DNA of 64,000 nt. It comes from Cepaea nemoralis. Its lineage: Eukaryota; Mollusca; Gastropoda; Stylommatophora; Helicidae. The notes under the pieces were generated by a model, which worked only from the letters and a program-made list of their open reading frames with translations, did not search any database and was not told the origin of the DNA. This document shows positions 25,661-36,276 of this stretch, piece by piece. Made by a program: the position numbers and the translations under genes. The stretch spans positions 182,501-246,500 of the forward strand of contig JACEFZ010011711.1 in NCBI GenBank assembly GCA_014155875.1. The letters run 5' to 3'. The stretch's first letter is position 1. Each line of letters begins with the position of its first letter.

Positions 25661-26625
25661 AGGGACAGAAGTCTACGGGACTCTGTTGACTGGACAGCAT
25701 TGCACTATACGACCCGACTTAACACGGACGGACAGAAGTACGACGTGACTGTTGAGACAGCACGGTTATCTCGAGGAAAGCGGGGTCCAGTATCACGCAG
25801 CCCACCGGTCAGGGCGAGGAAAGGACAGACGGAGACTCGACTGCTTAGGGGAAGGATGTTTGTGTTACTGGAGCGAGTGTATTATATTTGCGGGAGTGCT
25901 AACTAGCTTTGCCATATCTGACGTTAGCTATTGTTTGAGTGCAGTGTTTGTGTGTTATTATCCGAGTGCTATTATTGTTTGTTAACAGCACTATGTATAT
26001 GATGATTTAAACGCATTGTGTGCACACTGTAACGCTAATCAGGTTCTCCTGAATAAATGATAAATTGCTACATGTACGACTGATACTTTTCTTGAGTGCA
26101 TGTGAAGAGTTTCAGAATGCCTGTGTATGTGAGACCTTGAGAGGCATAAAAACCAGTGGTGTCAGAAGTGACCAATCGAATAAGTGTATTAGAATGAAAC
26201 CAACAGCCTGAATGTGTAAAATGTAATGATTGTGTAAAATCTGTATTGATTGAATAAAAACCAGTAATGTGTGCATGAAAACTAATGAATAATGGTAAAT
26301 TGATGAGATAAGGAGAGTGAGTATGCAGAAAATCGAATGCAATCTTCAGATTGAATGAAAGTAAATCGAATGAAGTGAAGAGAAATATAATGATCAGAAG
26401 TGCACATTTGTATGAGTGTAACCAACAGCAGAGATATAGTTAAGTTCCACTGTGGTTAGGACGACCATTCATAACAAAATACGACATTACGACAAAAGAC
26501 AATCAACCGACAAAATTTACAAATAGTTAAGGCAGTTACATCTTTCCTCTAGGGGTTTTGACATTTACAGACGAAATTTGTGTATAAAAACTAAACTGAT
26601 GTATGATACTACTTATTGCATTTCT
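25661..26625. other. Non-coding; nothing secure
   Basis: The segment 25700-26060 has LTR-like texture (G/C-rich start, 'aataaatga' near 26050), but no matching partner or target duplication was found. Confidence 0.3.
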
Positions 26626-26650
26626 AAAAAAAAAAAAAAAAAAAAAAAAA
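26626..26650. repeat. Poly(A) tract of 25
   Basis: Uninterrupted A run, possibly the tail of a decayed retrocopy; no body was recognised upstream. Confidence 0.9.
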
Positions 26651-26819
26651 CAGAAATAATGTGCTTAATATGTTAATTGCCCAGACGCTGTGACAAACTC
26701 GGGCAAAAAAGTCATCCACTAGTGGCACTGGAAAATCAAGATTTTTTTCAAGTTCAGATAAGTATCCCATTTTGATATTGTTGATTAAAGCAGCACTCTA
26801 TTTTTTGATTGCTGTATAT

Positions 26820-28325
26820 TCTTCTTCTTCTTCAGCGTTCCGAGCCATTGAGGTTCTTTGCTGCAAATACAATCTGTCTCCATTCGTCTCTCTGGTGGAC
26901 CTTCTCTTGCCAGTCGTTGATTCCAAGTGCTTGTAGGTCTGTATGTATATTATCTCTCCACCGCCTTCTTGGTCTACCTCGGGGTCTACGGTCATTTATT
27001 TCCTGAGTGTAAGCGAGTTTTGTTTCCCTATTATCTTCCATTCTTTCTATATGCCCCAGCCATTGTAGTCTATTAGCCTTCATGATACCAGTGATTAGCG
27101 GGGACTTAAACAAATCATAAATGTCTTTGTTACTTCTTCTTTTCCACTCTCCACTTTGTGTATCCCTAATGGGTCCAAAGATGCGTCTTAAAATTTTTGT
27201 TCTCAAAGGTTTGTAACAAGGCTTCGTCTCCTTTCGTTGTACTCCAGGTTTCAGAGCCATACAGCACAACTGGTCTGATCAGTGTTTTGTATATTGTGAT
27301 TTTGGTGTTACGAGATAGCGCCTTTGATTTTAGTAGATGTTGTAGTGCATAGTATATCTTATTTCCAGAGTTGATTCTAGTTTGTATTTCTTCCCTTATG
27401 ATGTTGGAGCAGTTGAAGATTGTACCCAGGTATTTGTATGTTTCCGTTCTTTTCTTATCTATTTGTATGTGGCCAGAGTTTTTAGCCATTCCGTCTCTTG
27501 AAATTACCATATATTCTGTCTTATCTTGGTTGATAACCAGCCCCATCTGTTGGGCTTTTTCCTTTAAGTGAGTCAATATTTCTAATGTCTTTTGTTCACT
27601 TTGCCCTATAATATCTATATCATCTGCATAACCAAGCAGCTTGGATGTTCCTCCAATATCACATTCCTCCTTTACCTTCCTTACAACTTTCTCTAGAGCC
27701 AGATTGAAGAGTAGCGGCGATAGTGCATCACCCTGTTTCAAGCCAGATGTTATTTGGAAGGGGTCTGATTTCCTGCCTTTATATGTTACTATATTATAAG
27801 TATCTTCCATGCATAGTTTGGTCATGTTAATTAACTTCCTTGGTATTCCAAATTCCTGCATAACATTCCATAGACTATTCCTATGGACACTATCATAAGC
27901 CTTTTTAAAATCCACAAAAATGTTATGGAGATCTCTTTTATATTCCCAATGTTTCTCGGCTATTTGTCGTAAGATAAATATCTGATCTATTGTTGATCTG
28001 TTTTGTCTAAAACCCGCCTGGTAGTCACCTAATATGTCTTCTGAATATGGTTTTAGTCTATTTAGTAATACTGCGGATAGTATCTTATAGCTTGTGGACA
28101 GTAGTGATATTCCTCTATAATTTCCACATTGGAACTTGTCTCCTTTTTTAAAGATAGGTATCAATAATGACTCTTTCCAGTCATGGGGTAATTCTTCTGT
28201 CCTCCAGATTTTTATTATTAGTTCGTATAGCTTTAGATGTAATGCATGGCCACCTGCCTTTATAAAATCAGCAGCAATTCCATCAGTCCCAGTTGCCTTA
28301 TTGTTTTTAAGTCGTGTATATTGAC
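26820..28325 (-). pseudogene. RTE-like LINE, 5'-truncated, one frameshift
   Basis: A 402-codon minus frame (from about 28325 to 27170) holds an almost unbroken reverse transcriptase. Motifs are NKATGTDGI, IPIFKKGD, NYRGISLLSTSYKIL, GFRQNRST, VDFKKAYDSV, GLKQGDALSPLLF and GYADDIDII (YADD at 27619-27630). A frameshift at about 27170-27270 leads to a second frame with the C-terminal WLGHIERM and RPRGRPRRRW motifs. The coding sequence runs into the (GAA)n 3' tail (about 26820-26832), so almost no 3' UTR exists. The endonuclease domain is missing. It is the best preserved RT core in the left half. Confidence 0.9.
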
Positions 28326-28377
28326 ATCTGAAATTATTTGAAATTGAGTTGTACATTGTATCGTTATTGTACATTCA

Positions 28378-31258
28378 TTGTGTATAATAATGTCAACTTT
28401 AAAAGAGTGCATTGAGGCCGGGAAAGATTTAGGTTATACTGGGGACAAATTAGAAGAGTGGGCAAAAAGAGAATATAAAGAACACGCTGACAAAATTGCT
28501 GCTGCAGAAAGAGAGAAGGCTGCTATAGAGAGAGAAGAAAGAGTTCAAGAACGCTTACATAAGAAAGAATTAGCAGAAATTGAAGCGAAAAATAAACAGC
28601 TAGAACTAGCTGAAGCTACTAAACTCAAAGAATTAGGGGCTCAAACCCAGTTGAAAATGAAAGAACTTGAAATTTAGTCACATGTGCTTATTGCAACTAA
28701 CAAATTAAAAAGTAAGGAAGAAGAAAACAAGTTGAGCAAATACAAAGGCATAGTTACACAATTCTGCCAAGGCGATTCTATATCAGCATGGTCAGAGAAC
28801 TTTGAGTATCCAATGAAGTACCAAGAAGTTCCAAAAGAACATTGGGCCATGATTTACATGCGAAATTTGTCAGCAGAGCTTTTAAAAAGCATTGAATCAA
28901 TCCCACAAGAGCTTAGGAAATATTATGACTATGTACATCAACGAATCATGCAACATTTTTTATTAGATGCACCAGGGCTATCAGGTACAGTTTTCAAAAT
29001 TAAAACCAAAACCAACCCAAACGTTCATTGATTACAGTTTCTCAAGTTCAGGATATTTAATAAGTGGCTGAACGCGGCAAAGGTAAATAAACTCTATGAA
29101 AAACTATGAGATTTAATGATCATGGACAAAATAATTTAATCAATTCCAACGCCATTTGCAAAATTGTTACAACAGTCTAATGTTGAATCTCTAGAACAAT
29201 TAAAGAAAAAGGGATCAGCTTATTTTTGTTCTAACAGAAAAATTTTTACGTTAATCAACAACGAAAATAATATAGTAGCTGCAGCAAACACCAAACCACA
29301 AAACCCCTTCAAATATAGGGACAAACCAAAATCATATGCACCAGAATGTCCTTGTTGCAAATTATCCCATTTTCAATTCCAAATGTGTGATTCAAATCCT
29401 GGGTATCCAGCCTACCTAGATATGATGGTGAAGAAACAGCAGAATAAAAGAAATAATTACTGACGTGCGGTTAAATGCTTCTTTTGCAAAAGTTTGGGAC
29501 ATTATAGTTCTAGGTGTCTGGGTCGCCATAAGTTAAAAAGTGTCAATGCAGTGTTAGTTTATTCATCTAGTGACAGTAAAAGTGAGTATGAACAGCAAGG
29601 TATGGTAGATAATGCTCTTGCAGCAACTGATATACTAAATTATGACAAATGTCAGACATGACATAAATTCCATGAGGATGATGTATTAGAATGCGGCCAT
29701 ACTGTCCCTATTTCATGGGAAAACGCCAATGCAGTAACTTCCTCCAGAGGGAAATTAATCTTTCACAATGGTATGGTTAACAACAAACCTTGTCAGGGTT
29801 TGATAGATTCCGGGAGTACTTTAATTGGCCTAAGGAAAGATCTTGCAAGTGCAAAAGAATACACAGGGGAGTTTGTAAATTGCTGAATATTTTCTGTCAA
29901 TGTGGAGAAATATCCACTAGCTACAGCTCATATTTGTATACCTTTCCTTACAGGCACATTTACTTGTGCTATTCTAGACAATCCTTGTGCAGATCTGATT
30001 ATAGGTTGTTTACCACAGGATAAAATACTGCACGCACTAAAGAAATTAATGTCTGAGAAAAAAGGCATCTGAAATGAAACCCAATAATGAAATTAACTAC
30101 CACTGATAAAGAATTAAGTGTTCAAGGACAAGCAATTGAAATCTAGAACTCCAAGGGACACGACTGCTCAGAACACGACAGAACTTAGAATGTTACAGAA
30201 CATAGATTTTCCTCACGGAAATTATTGTGATGTTCAAGACAAAAGTGTAAAAGACCACATTGTTAAACCCACAGAAAGTTGCACTACTAGTAAGACTACT
30301 CCACACAAAAACAATGAGACAGACAGACAATATACGAGCAAGACAACCCAAACATCAGACTTAGAACCAAAAGCAGATGCATTACAGTTCTATACTAGCA
30401 GACAACACAGTCTGAAAAACACAGATGTCAACACACCAGACAATGACAGTCATTTCAGGGGAGATAACAGGAAACACATAACTCAAAACGGAAACTTACC
30501 AAATTGGAATACAACCATCTCCATTTCACTTCTATTAGAAATGTTCCCGAATGTTTTATTGATAGCACTGTACACATACCATCTACAGTCAACAACAACC
30601 ATATTTGTACTGATAAATTTATTAATATTGCTTATAACATCATTCATAAGGAGTATTTTGCCACCATTTCTGTGTGATTTTGAATCTAAAACAAAAATTG
30701 CCATTTCGTTCCACTGGAATGTAACAACTAAGAACGTAACTCAGACACAGAGTGTGAGACATATTTTTCACAAAATAAAATCATTGGACTCACTGTAAAA
30801 CCAACTAAAATTGAGTTGGCTTTTGACGACATTGAATTTATAGGCCAAAAATATCCAAAGGCCAGTTGAGCACGGATGATAAAATCGTGACCAAGATCTT
30901 AAATCTCACGAGACCTACAACTAAGAAGCACATTAGAAGCCTATTGGGCTTGGTGAATTATTACAATAAGTTCATACCGAACTTGGCGCAAATCACTAGT
31001 ATGTTTTCTGATCTTTTGAGATCGAACGCGAAGATTGATGTACAGAGCGCTGCTTTAAAAAATGCAATGTCACAATTGAAGTATCACTTCTCCAATACAC
31101 CTATATTACGCCTCCCTAATAAAGATCTTTCTATATTCTAAGAACAGACGCCAATGCCACTACTATATCAGGGGTGTTGCTCCAAACTCACGATAATATA
31201 GACCATCCAATCGTCTACGTAAGCAGGAAACTTATACCAGCAGAGTCAAGATATGCTG
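28378..31258 (+). pseudogene. Degenerate Gypsy-like LTR retrotransposon internal region
   Basis: Gag and protease lie in one frame broken only by stops (28677, 29031, 29463). A charged coiled-coil N-terminus (ECIEAGKDLGYTGDKLEEWA) is followed by a Gag core, a CCHC zinc knuckle at 29476-29517 (CFFCKSLGHYSSRC) and an aspartic protease DSGS site at 29806-29817. After a 226-codon frame of unclear origin (30118-30798) come the RT thumb (LTVKPTKIELAFDDIEFIG, RSLLGLVNYYNKFIPN) and the start of RNase H (RTDANATT, HPIVYVSRKLIPAESRY). I find no fingers/palm and no catalytic Y/FxDD, so the RT core appears deleted. Coding ends abruptly at about 31258 in CCCACAC repeats. No LTRs were identified. Confidence 0.8.
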
Positions 31259-31764
31259 CTTCTCACAACTACACATCCTCCACCTATACACATCCATACC
31301 CACAAACACATCTCCCCACCTGCCCAAACATAGCCCCTACCCATAGACACCCAAAAACACACACCTCCCACCCACACACACCCCACCACCCATATATACC
31401 CCACCCACACATATCCGCCGCTCATACACATCTTCCCTCAAACACACCCATCACCCAACCATACACTCATCTCTCACACACATCCACCCAATCACGTACT
31501 TATCCATCAACCACTCACACCCACACATCACCTACACGCCCATCAACACATGCATCTCTCATATACCCTCCCACCCACACACACCACAACCACCCAGCCA
31601 AACACACATCCCCCATCCTCACATACATCCGTCATCCATCTGCACATCCCACACCTCCCCCACCTCTCACACATCTCCCCTCCCACATAAAGCTCCACCC
31701 ATAAACACCCCCCCCCCACACACACACATCTCCCACATGCATTCCTAATACACATCCCCGCCCA
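31259..31764. repeat. CCCACAC/CACACAT-rich low-complexity tract at a junction
   Basis: About 500 bp of C/A-rich plus strand with words such as 'cccacacaca' and 'catctcccac'. It replaces the rest of the Gypsy RNase H on its left and the end of the PolB gene on its right. The long Pro/His/Thr frame through it continues the Gypsy frame by chance. Confidence 0.85.
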
Positions 31765-33007
31765 CACAGTGTAGCAAAGCTGTACTCGATTGCCGTATTA
31801 TGGTTTGAGCGTTTTGTACCACAAGCTGCACATGAGGTGCTTGGACAGGTCTAGGATGGCCTGCCCGCAATAGACTGGTTTGTTCAGCTGGACTCTGGTC
31901 TTGGTGCTGTGCACAGCAATCAGTCCCCCGCCGAAGATGGTGCGTGATTCGAAGTTGGGGCTGGCTATTAGCCGCCAGAGTCGGTTGGTCTCTGTGGCCA
32001 GGACTAGGTTGACATTGATACGTTTGCGGACGTTCTCCATACTCTTCCCAAAGACTGCGTTGTTCATCAGTTTGAAGAAGTCCTTCTCGAATTCCGACTT
32101 GGCCTGAGCCTGTAGAGCTGTGTTCATTTCTATGTATGGCTTCATTCACTAGGGATTGATTGAACTTGATGGCTCTGTGGATTTGTATCCCGTAGATCGA
32201 GGCTGTGTTTGCTCCGTGAACTTTCCCCCAACTCGTTCTGGAACTTATGCAGATAGTCACTCAACCACCACTCTGGGGTTGGACATCGTTTCTGGCGCTA
32301 GTAGGTAATCGCTGTGGGCTTCATGCAGATGCTCTGGGTATTTCATATCCACCTCAACGAGCCAGCCCTCAGACACATCGTCTGGTGTGCTCAGTACCTC
32401 CTCGAGGGTTGGGTTGGTCCATTGGAACCCGCTGGTGGGGAGGTATTGCATCATCGCCCAACTGTACATATTATTCGCATCGAGATACATGATCCGCGTT
32501 TTCGGTGCTTCGGGGGTGTAGTCTGGAGTCATGGAATTGTTGGCCTTCGCATATCGCTTCGAGACCATGGCTACGCCCTCCTCGGAGACCATTCTCAACG
32601 AAGAGGTGCATGCCCTCGTCGGTCAGGAGCTCGAGTTAGGCCTTCGTCTTTTTCAGGAGCGCGTGCCACGCTAAGCCTGGCACACTGATGTAGTGGGCTG
32701 GGTCGAGCCTATACACTCGCACTACAAGTGTCTCGGAACGTCTCGAAGTCATCGGCCAGCAAAAAGGATGTCAGTTTTCAGGTATAGGTCGTGGTAGTCT
32801 CCGAGCGTTTTGCAGCCAAGCTCCTGCCACACTTTTTGAGCATGAGCGTAATCAGCGTCACTCATGCCTTCTCGGATGAGCTTGCTGTAGAAAGTCTCTT
32901 TGGGTGGTAGGCGGTCTTCATCAAATCTCTCGGCACTGTTCAATATTCGTAGGGGTATACACCCTTACGGAGGAGGAGTTGTGTGCCACCGTGAGTTAAT
33001 GTCGCCC
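31765..33007 (-). pseudogene. Polinton/Maverick-type family B DNA polymerase, C-terminal part
   Basis: Minus frames carry family-B, protein-primed polymerase words typical of Polintons: ERFDEDRLPPKETFYSKL and CKTLGDYHDLYLKTDILF (32760-32945), MYLDANNMYSWAMMQYLP (motif A, about 32460-32500), and FEKDFFKLMNNAVFGKSMENV (about 32040-32105). SILDLSK-like and LWYKTLKP sequence follows. The reading breaks off at about 31765, just before the expected motif C (YxDTDS). Frameshifts occur near 32150, 32600-32720 and 32942. The N-terminal half lies at 36277-38244 beyond the inserted LINE-A. Confidence 0.85.
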
Positions 33008-33019
33008 TGAACTTGTCCT
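33008..33019. repeat. Target-site duplication, left copy, of LINE-A
   Basis: TGAACTTGTCCT, identical to 36265-36276. Removing 33020-36276 restores continuous PolB sequence. Confidence 0.93.
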
Positions 33020-33383
33020 TGCTAAAGAATCCAAGATGGCGACGCGATGACTCGTTGTTCTTGGGGGAGATGCTGTTCAGTGTATTTCTGTGGATTCCCT
33101 ATGGAAATTCCAGTGAAATTCGTGTGGACAGTGTTTTTCCTTTGGATTATGTGATGTTATTTCGTGTTCGTTAATTGGAAGTGTTCAAAAGAAGCCACGG
33201 AAGGCAGGTGGTGGATGAAATTATGAGGGCAGCCGACAGATATTTGTTGGTTATGGTCTCGAGTTTCGCGACGGCAAGCTTTCTCTCTTTCGAGAGACAA
33301 TGATTGCGGTCATCCGGCCAGTATGGTCACTGCCATAGAGGAAAGCAACGGCAAACTACCTCTTTGAAATTGCCTAGTTTATT

Positions 33384-34603
33384 ATGATTCGCTTAAAGAC
33401 TGATCATCGCAAGGCAAGGACAGAGACATTAAAATTAGGAACATGGAACGTTAGGACGCTAAACAACGACGGAAATTAGAGAACATAACACAAGAAATTC
33501 AAAGAGAAAAAATTAATATATTAGGTATGTGCGAAACGAGATGGACAGGAGCAGGCATCAAGATACATAAAGATTTTAAGATTATTTATTCTGGAGGTGA
33601 GGATCGACATAGGGGAGTGGCAATAATTTTGGACCGGAAAACATCAACGTCTGTTCAGGGATATTGGGCCGTGTCGGACAGAGTTCTACTGGTTAAATTG
33701 AGTGGCAGACCTTTTAACATAACTGTTATTCAAGTATATGCCCCAACAGGAGAGTCCAGTGAAGATAGTGTAGAGGAATTTTATAATGACATAGAGTCTG
33801 CCTTAAAGAAATGTAAAAATTCAGAAATAAACATCATAACAGGGGATTTCAATGCAAAAGTAGGAAATCAAGGGGATAGATACACAGTAGGAAACTATGG
33901 TTTAGGAGAGAGAAATGAAAGAGGATACAGACTAGTAGAGTGGGCAAAAGAACAGGAAATGATTGTAGGAAACACCTGGTTCAAGCAACACCCTAGAAGA
34001 TTATGGACCTGGAGGAGTCCTGATAGCAGGATTAGAAACCAGATTGACTACATTCTCATTAGCAGAAGATTTAGAAACGCGCTAACAGTAGCAAAAACAG
34101 TTCCCAGTGCTGATTGTTATAGTGACCACAGACTACTCACAGGAACATTGAGGATAAAGTTGAAGAAAGTCAAGTATACAACAGGGAACACTAAATATGA
34201 TTTGTGTACATTGAGTAATGACAAGGAAATACAAAACAAATTCAACATAGAAGTACAGAACAGATTTGAAATATTGTCTGATCTAGAGATCCTATTCCAG
34301 GATGTGGATGATCAATGGGAAATGTTAAAGAATTCAATCAATGTGGCTGCAGAAACAACTATTCCAAAATTAAAGAAGGTGGGTCGTAAGAAATGGATGA
34401 CTGAGGAAATTTTACACTTAATGGAAACAAGAAGACTCAACAAAAATAATCCTGCCAAATATGAAGAAATTCACAGACAAGTCAGAATATTATGTAGGAA
34501 GGCAAAAGAATCATGGCTTGAGGAAAAGTGCTTAGAAATTGAAAAAACAACACAACAGTCAAAATACCAAATTAGTGCACAAAAGAATGCAGGAACTTAC
34601 TAA
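33384..34603 (+). pseudogene. LINE-A APE-type endonuclease region
   Basis: Starts at ATG 33384 with the endonuclease opening LGTWNVRTL. A one-base shift near 33470 moves the frame, which continues from 33527 with GMCETRWTGAG, ITVIQVYAPT, IITGDFNAKVG, RNQIDYILISRR and the catalytic SDHRLL near 34120-34140. Fold and motif order are those of apurinic-like endonucleases of RTE elements, which nick target DNA. The region after about residue 230 is linker. It ends at 34603 after a frame change; the true product would continue into the RT frame. Confidence 0.9.
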
Positions 34604-36170
34604 TAAAAGAACAAGTACATCAACAGGCTGTCTAAAAACTAAAGATGGCAAAGTCATAATAGAAAAAGATCAGATTCTACATGTATGGACAGATTATGTG
34701 AAAGATCTGTATAATGATAACAGAGAGGAACAGTATGCTATTAGATTTAACAATGAAGGACCAGCAATTTTAAAGATGGAGGTTCAAAATGTTCTTAAGC
34801 ATATGAAAACTGGCAAAGCCCCCGGTGCAGATAACATCACAACAGAAATGATTAAAGCTCTAGAAGAATTTGGACTAGAGCAAGTCACTAGACTGCTGAA
34901 CACATTATATGATACTGGAGATATACCTTCTGAATTATGTAATTCTGTATTTATTGCAATCCCAAAGAAATCAGGAGCCTTAGAATGTGATCAACATAGA
35001 ACAATTAGTATAATGAGTCACATCACAAAGATTTTGTTACGAATTATCATGCAAAGAGTGAGGAAGAAAATACAACCTGAAATAGGGGAAGAACAATGTG
35101 GTTTTGTAGAAGGAAAGGGTACAGTAAATGCTGTGTATATGCTGCGAACAGTTATTGAACGTGCTTTAGAAGTAAACAAGGATATACATCTTTGCTTTAT
35201 TGACTACACAAAGGCTTTTGATAGAGTTAGACATGTCAACATTGTGGATATGCTTGCAGATCTACAAATTGATGGGAAAGACATTAGACTTATAAAAAAC
35301 ATATATTGGAAACAACAAGCTGCCATAAGGATTGATAATGAAGTAGGACAATACCAACCTATTAAGAGAGGTGTTAGGCAGGGATGTGTAATGTCTCCAG
35401 ATCTTTTTTCCCTATACAGTGAAAATATTTTCAGAAATGTAGAAGACCTAAATGGAATCAGCATTGGAGGACGAAACATAAATAACATTAGATATGCAGA
35501 TGATACAGTATTGATTGCAGACAATGCACAGGATCTGCAACAATTAGTAGACGCTGTGGTTGTACACAGTGAGCAGCTGGGGTTGGAATTAAATTGTAGG
35601 AAGACACAGGTTATGGTCGTCACTAGGAAGAACGAAGTACCACAATGTAATATACAAGTAAATGGGAATATTCTTCAACAAGTGAATCGGTTCAATTATC
35701 TCGGAACAGTCATAACATCTGATGGCAGATGCCTTGAAGAGATTAGAACAAGAATCGCCATTGCGAAAGTAGCCTTTAGCAAGATGAAAAACATTCTGAC
35801 CAATAAAATGATGTCAATTGAAACGAGAAAAAGAGTGTTGAGGGGATACATAGAGCCTGTTCTTTTGTATGGATGTGAAACTTGGACAATGTGCAGTCAA
35901 GCTGAAAAACATCTGATGGCTGCAGAAATGTGGTTTCTGAGGAAAATGCAAAGAATACCATGGACAGATAGAAAAACCAATGACCAAGTACTACAAGAGA
36001 CAAATGAAAATCGTAGATTGATTAGAGAAATTAGACGTAGACAGTCAAAATTTTTTGGACATGTTATGAGAAGAAATGGATTGGAGAACTTAGTGACAAC
36101 TGGCAAGATCGAAGGGAACAGACCAAGAGGAAGACCGAGAGGAAAATACCTGGATGGTTTGGCCACATAG
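34539..36170 (+). pseudogene. LINE-A reverse transcriptase region
   Basis: A 543-codon frame with all RT landmarks: KTGKAPGADNI, FIAIPKKSG, QHRTISIMSHITKILL, EEQCGFVEGKGT, LCFIDYTKAFDRV, GVRQGCVMSPDLF and RYADDTVLIA (YADD at 35493-35504). The thumb follows (NYLGTVITSDGR, LLYGCETWTM), and the C-terminus has FGHVMRRNG and RPRGRPRGKYLDGL. It overlaps the endonuclease frame by 65 bp because of an indel, not by design. The stop at 36168-36170 replaces the Trp codon seen in the 17065-17454 copy. Past this stop the frame stays open into the ATTG tail. Confidence 0.92.
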
Positions 36171-36264
36171 CATGGACGAGACAGGAACACTGAGCTGATC
36201 CACGACTCTGAAATGGCGAATCATGACCGCCCACGCTTTCCGGCATGGCACATGATTGATTGAT

Positions 36265-36276
36265 TGAACTTGTCCT
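36265..36276. repeat. Target-site duplication, right copy, of LINE-A
   Basis: TGAACTTGTCCT, identical to 33008-33019, directly after the ATTG tail. Confidence 0.93.

Larger units (their letters stand above)
33020..36264 (+). mobile_element. Nearly full-length LINE-A (BovB-type RTE) inserted in PolB
   Basis: A 3.2-kb element flanked by a 12-bp target-site duplication. It has a 5' UTR (33020-33383), an endonuclease frame, a reverse transcriptase frame, and a 3' end with ATTG repeats (36254-36266). The 5' end has 'ccaagatggcgacgcg', which matches the YY1-type core. The 5' UTR also holds 'gaaagcaacggcaaactacc', nearly identical to the SINE-S body. Three lesions keep it from being intact: a frameshift near 33470, another near 34545-34600, and a TAG at 36168-36170. 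Confidence 0.93.

Noticed and set aside
30118..30798. 226-codon membrane-like frame within the Gypsy element as an envelope gene
   Set aside because: Lies between protease and RT thumb rather than after integrase, and its hydrophobic part is an AT-rich frame; it shows no envelope hallmark.
31174..31704. 176-codon Pro/His/Thr-rich protein
   Set aside because: Only the first ~29 codons are Gypsy RNase H; the rest is low-complexity repeat read in frame by chance.
34539..34603. Programmed overlap of two LINE-A genes
   Set aside because: The amino-acid text continues naturally across frames at this point, so a simple indel in one long ORF is more likely.
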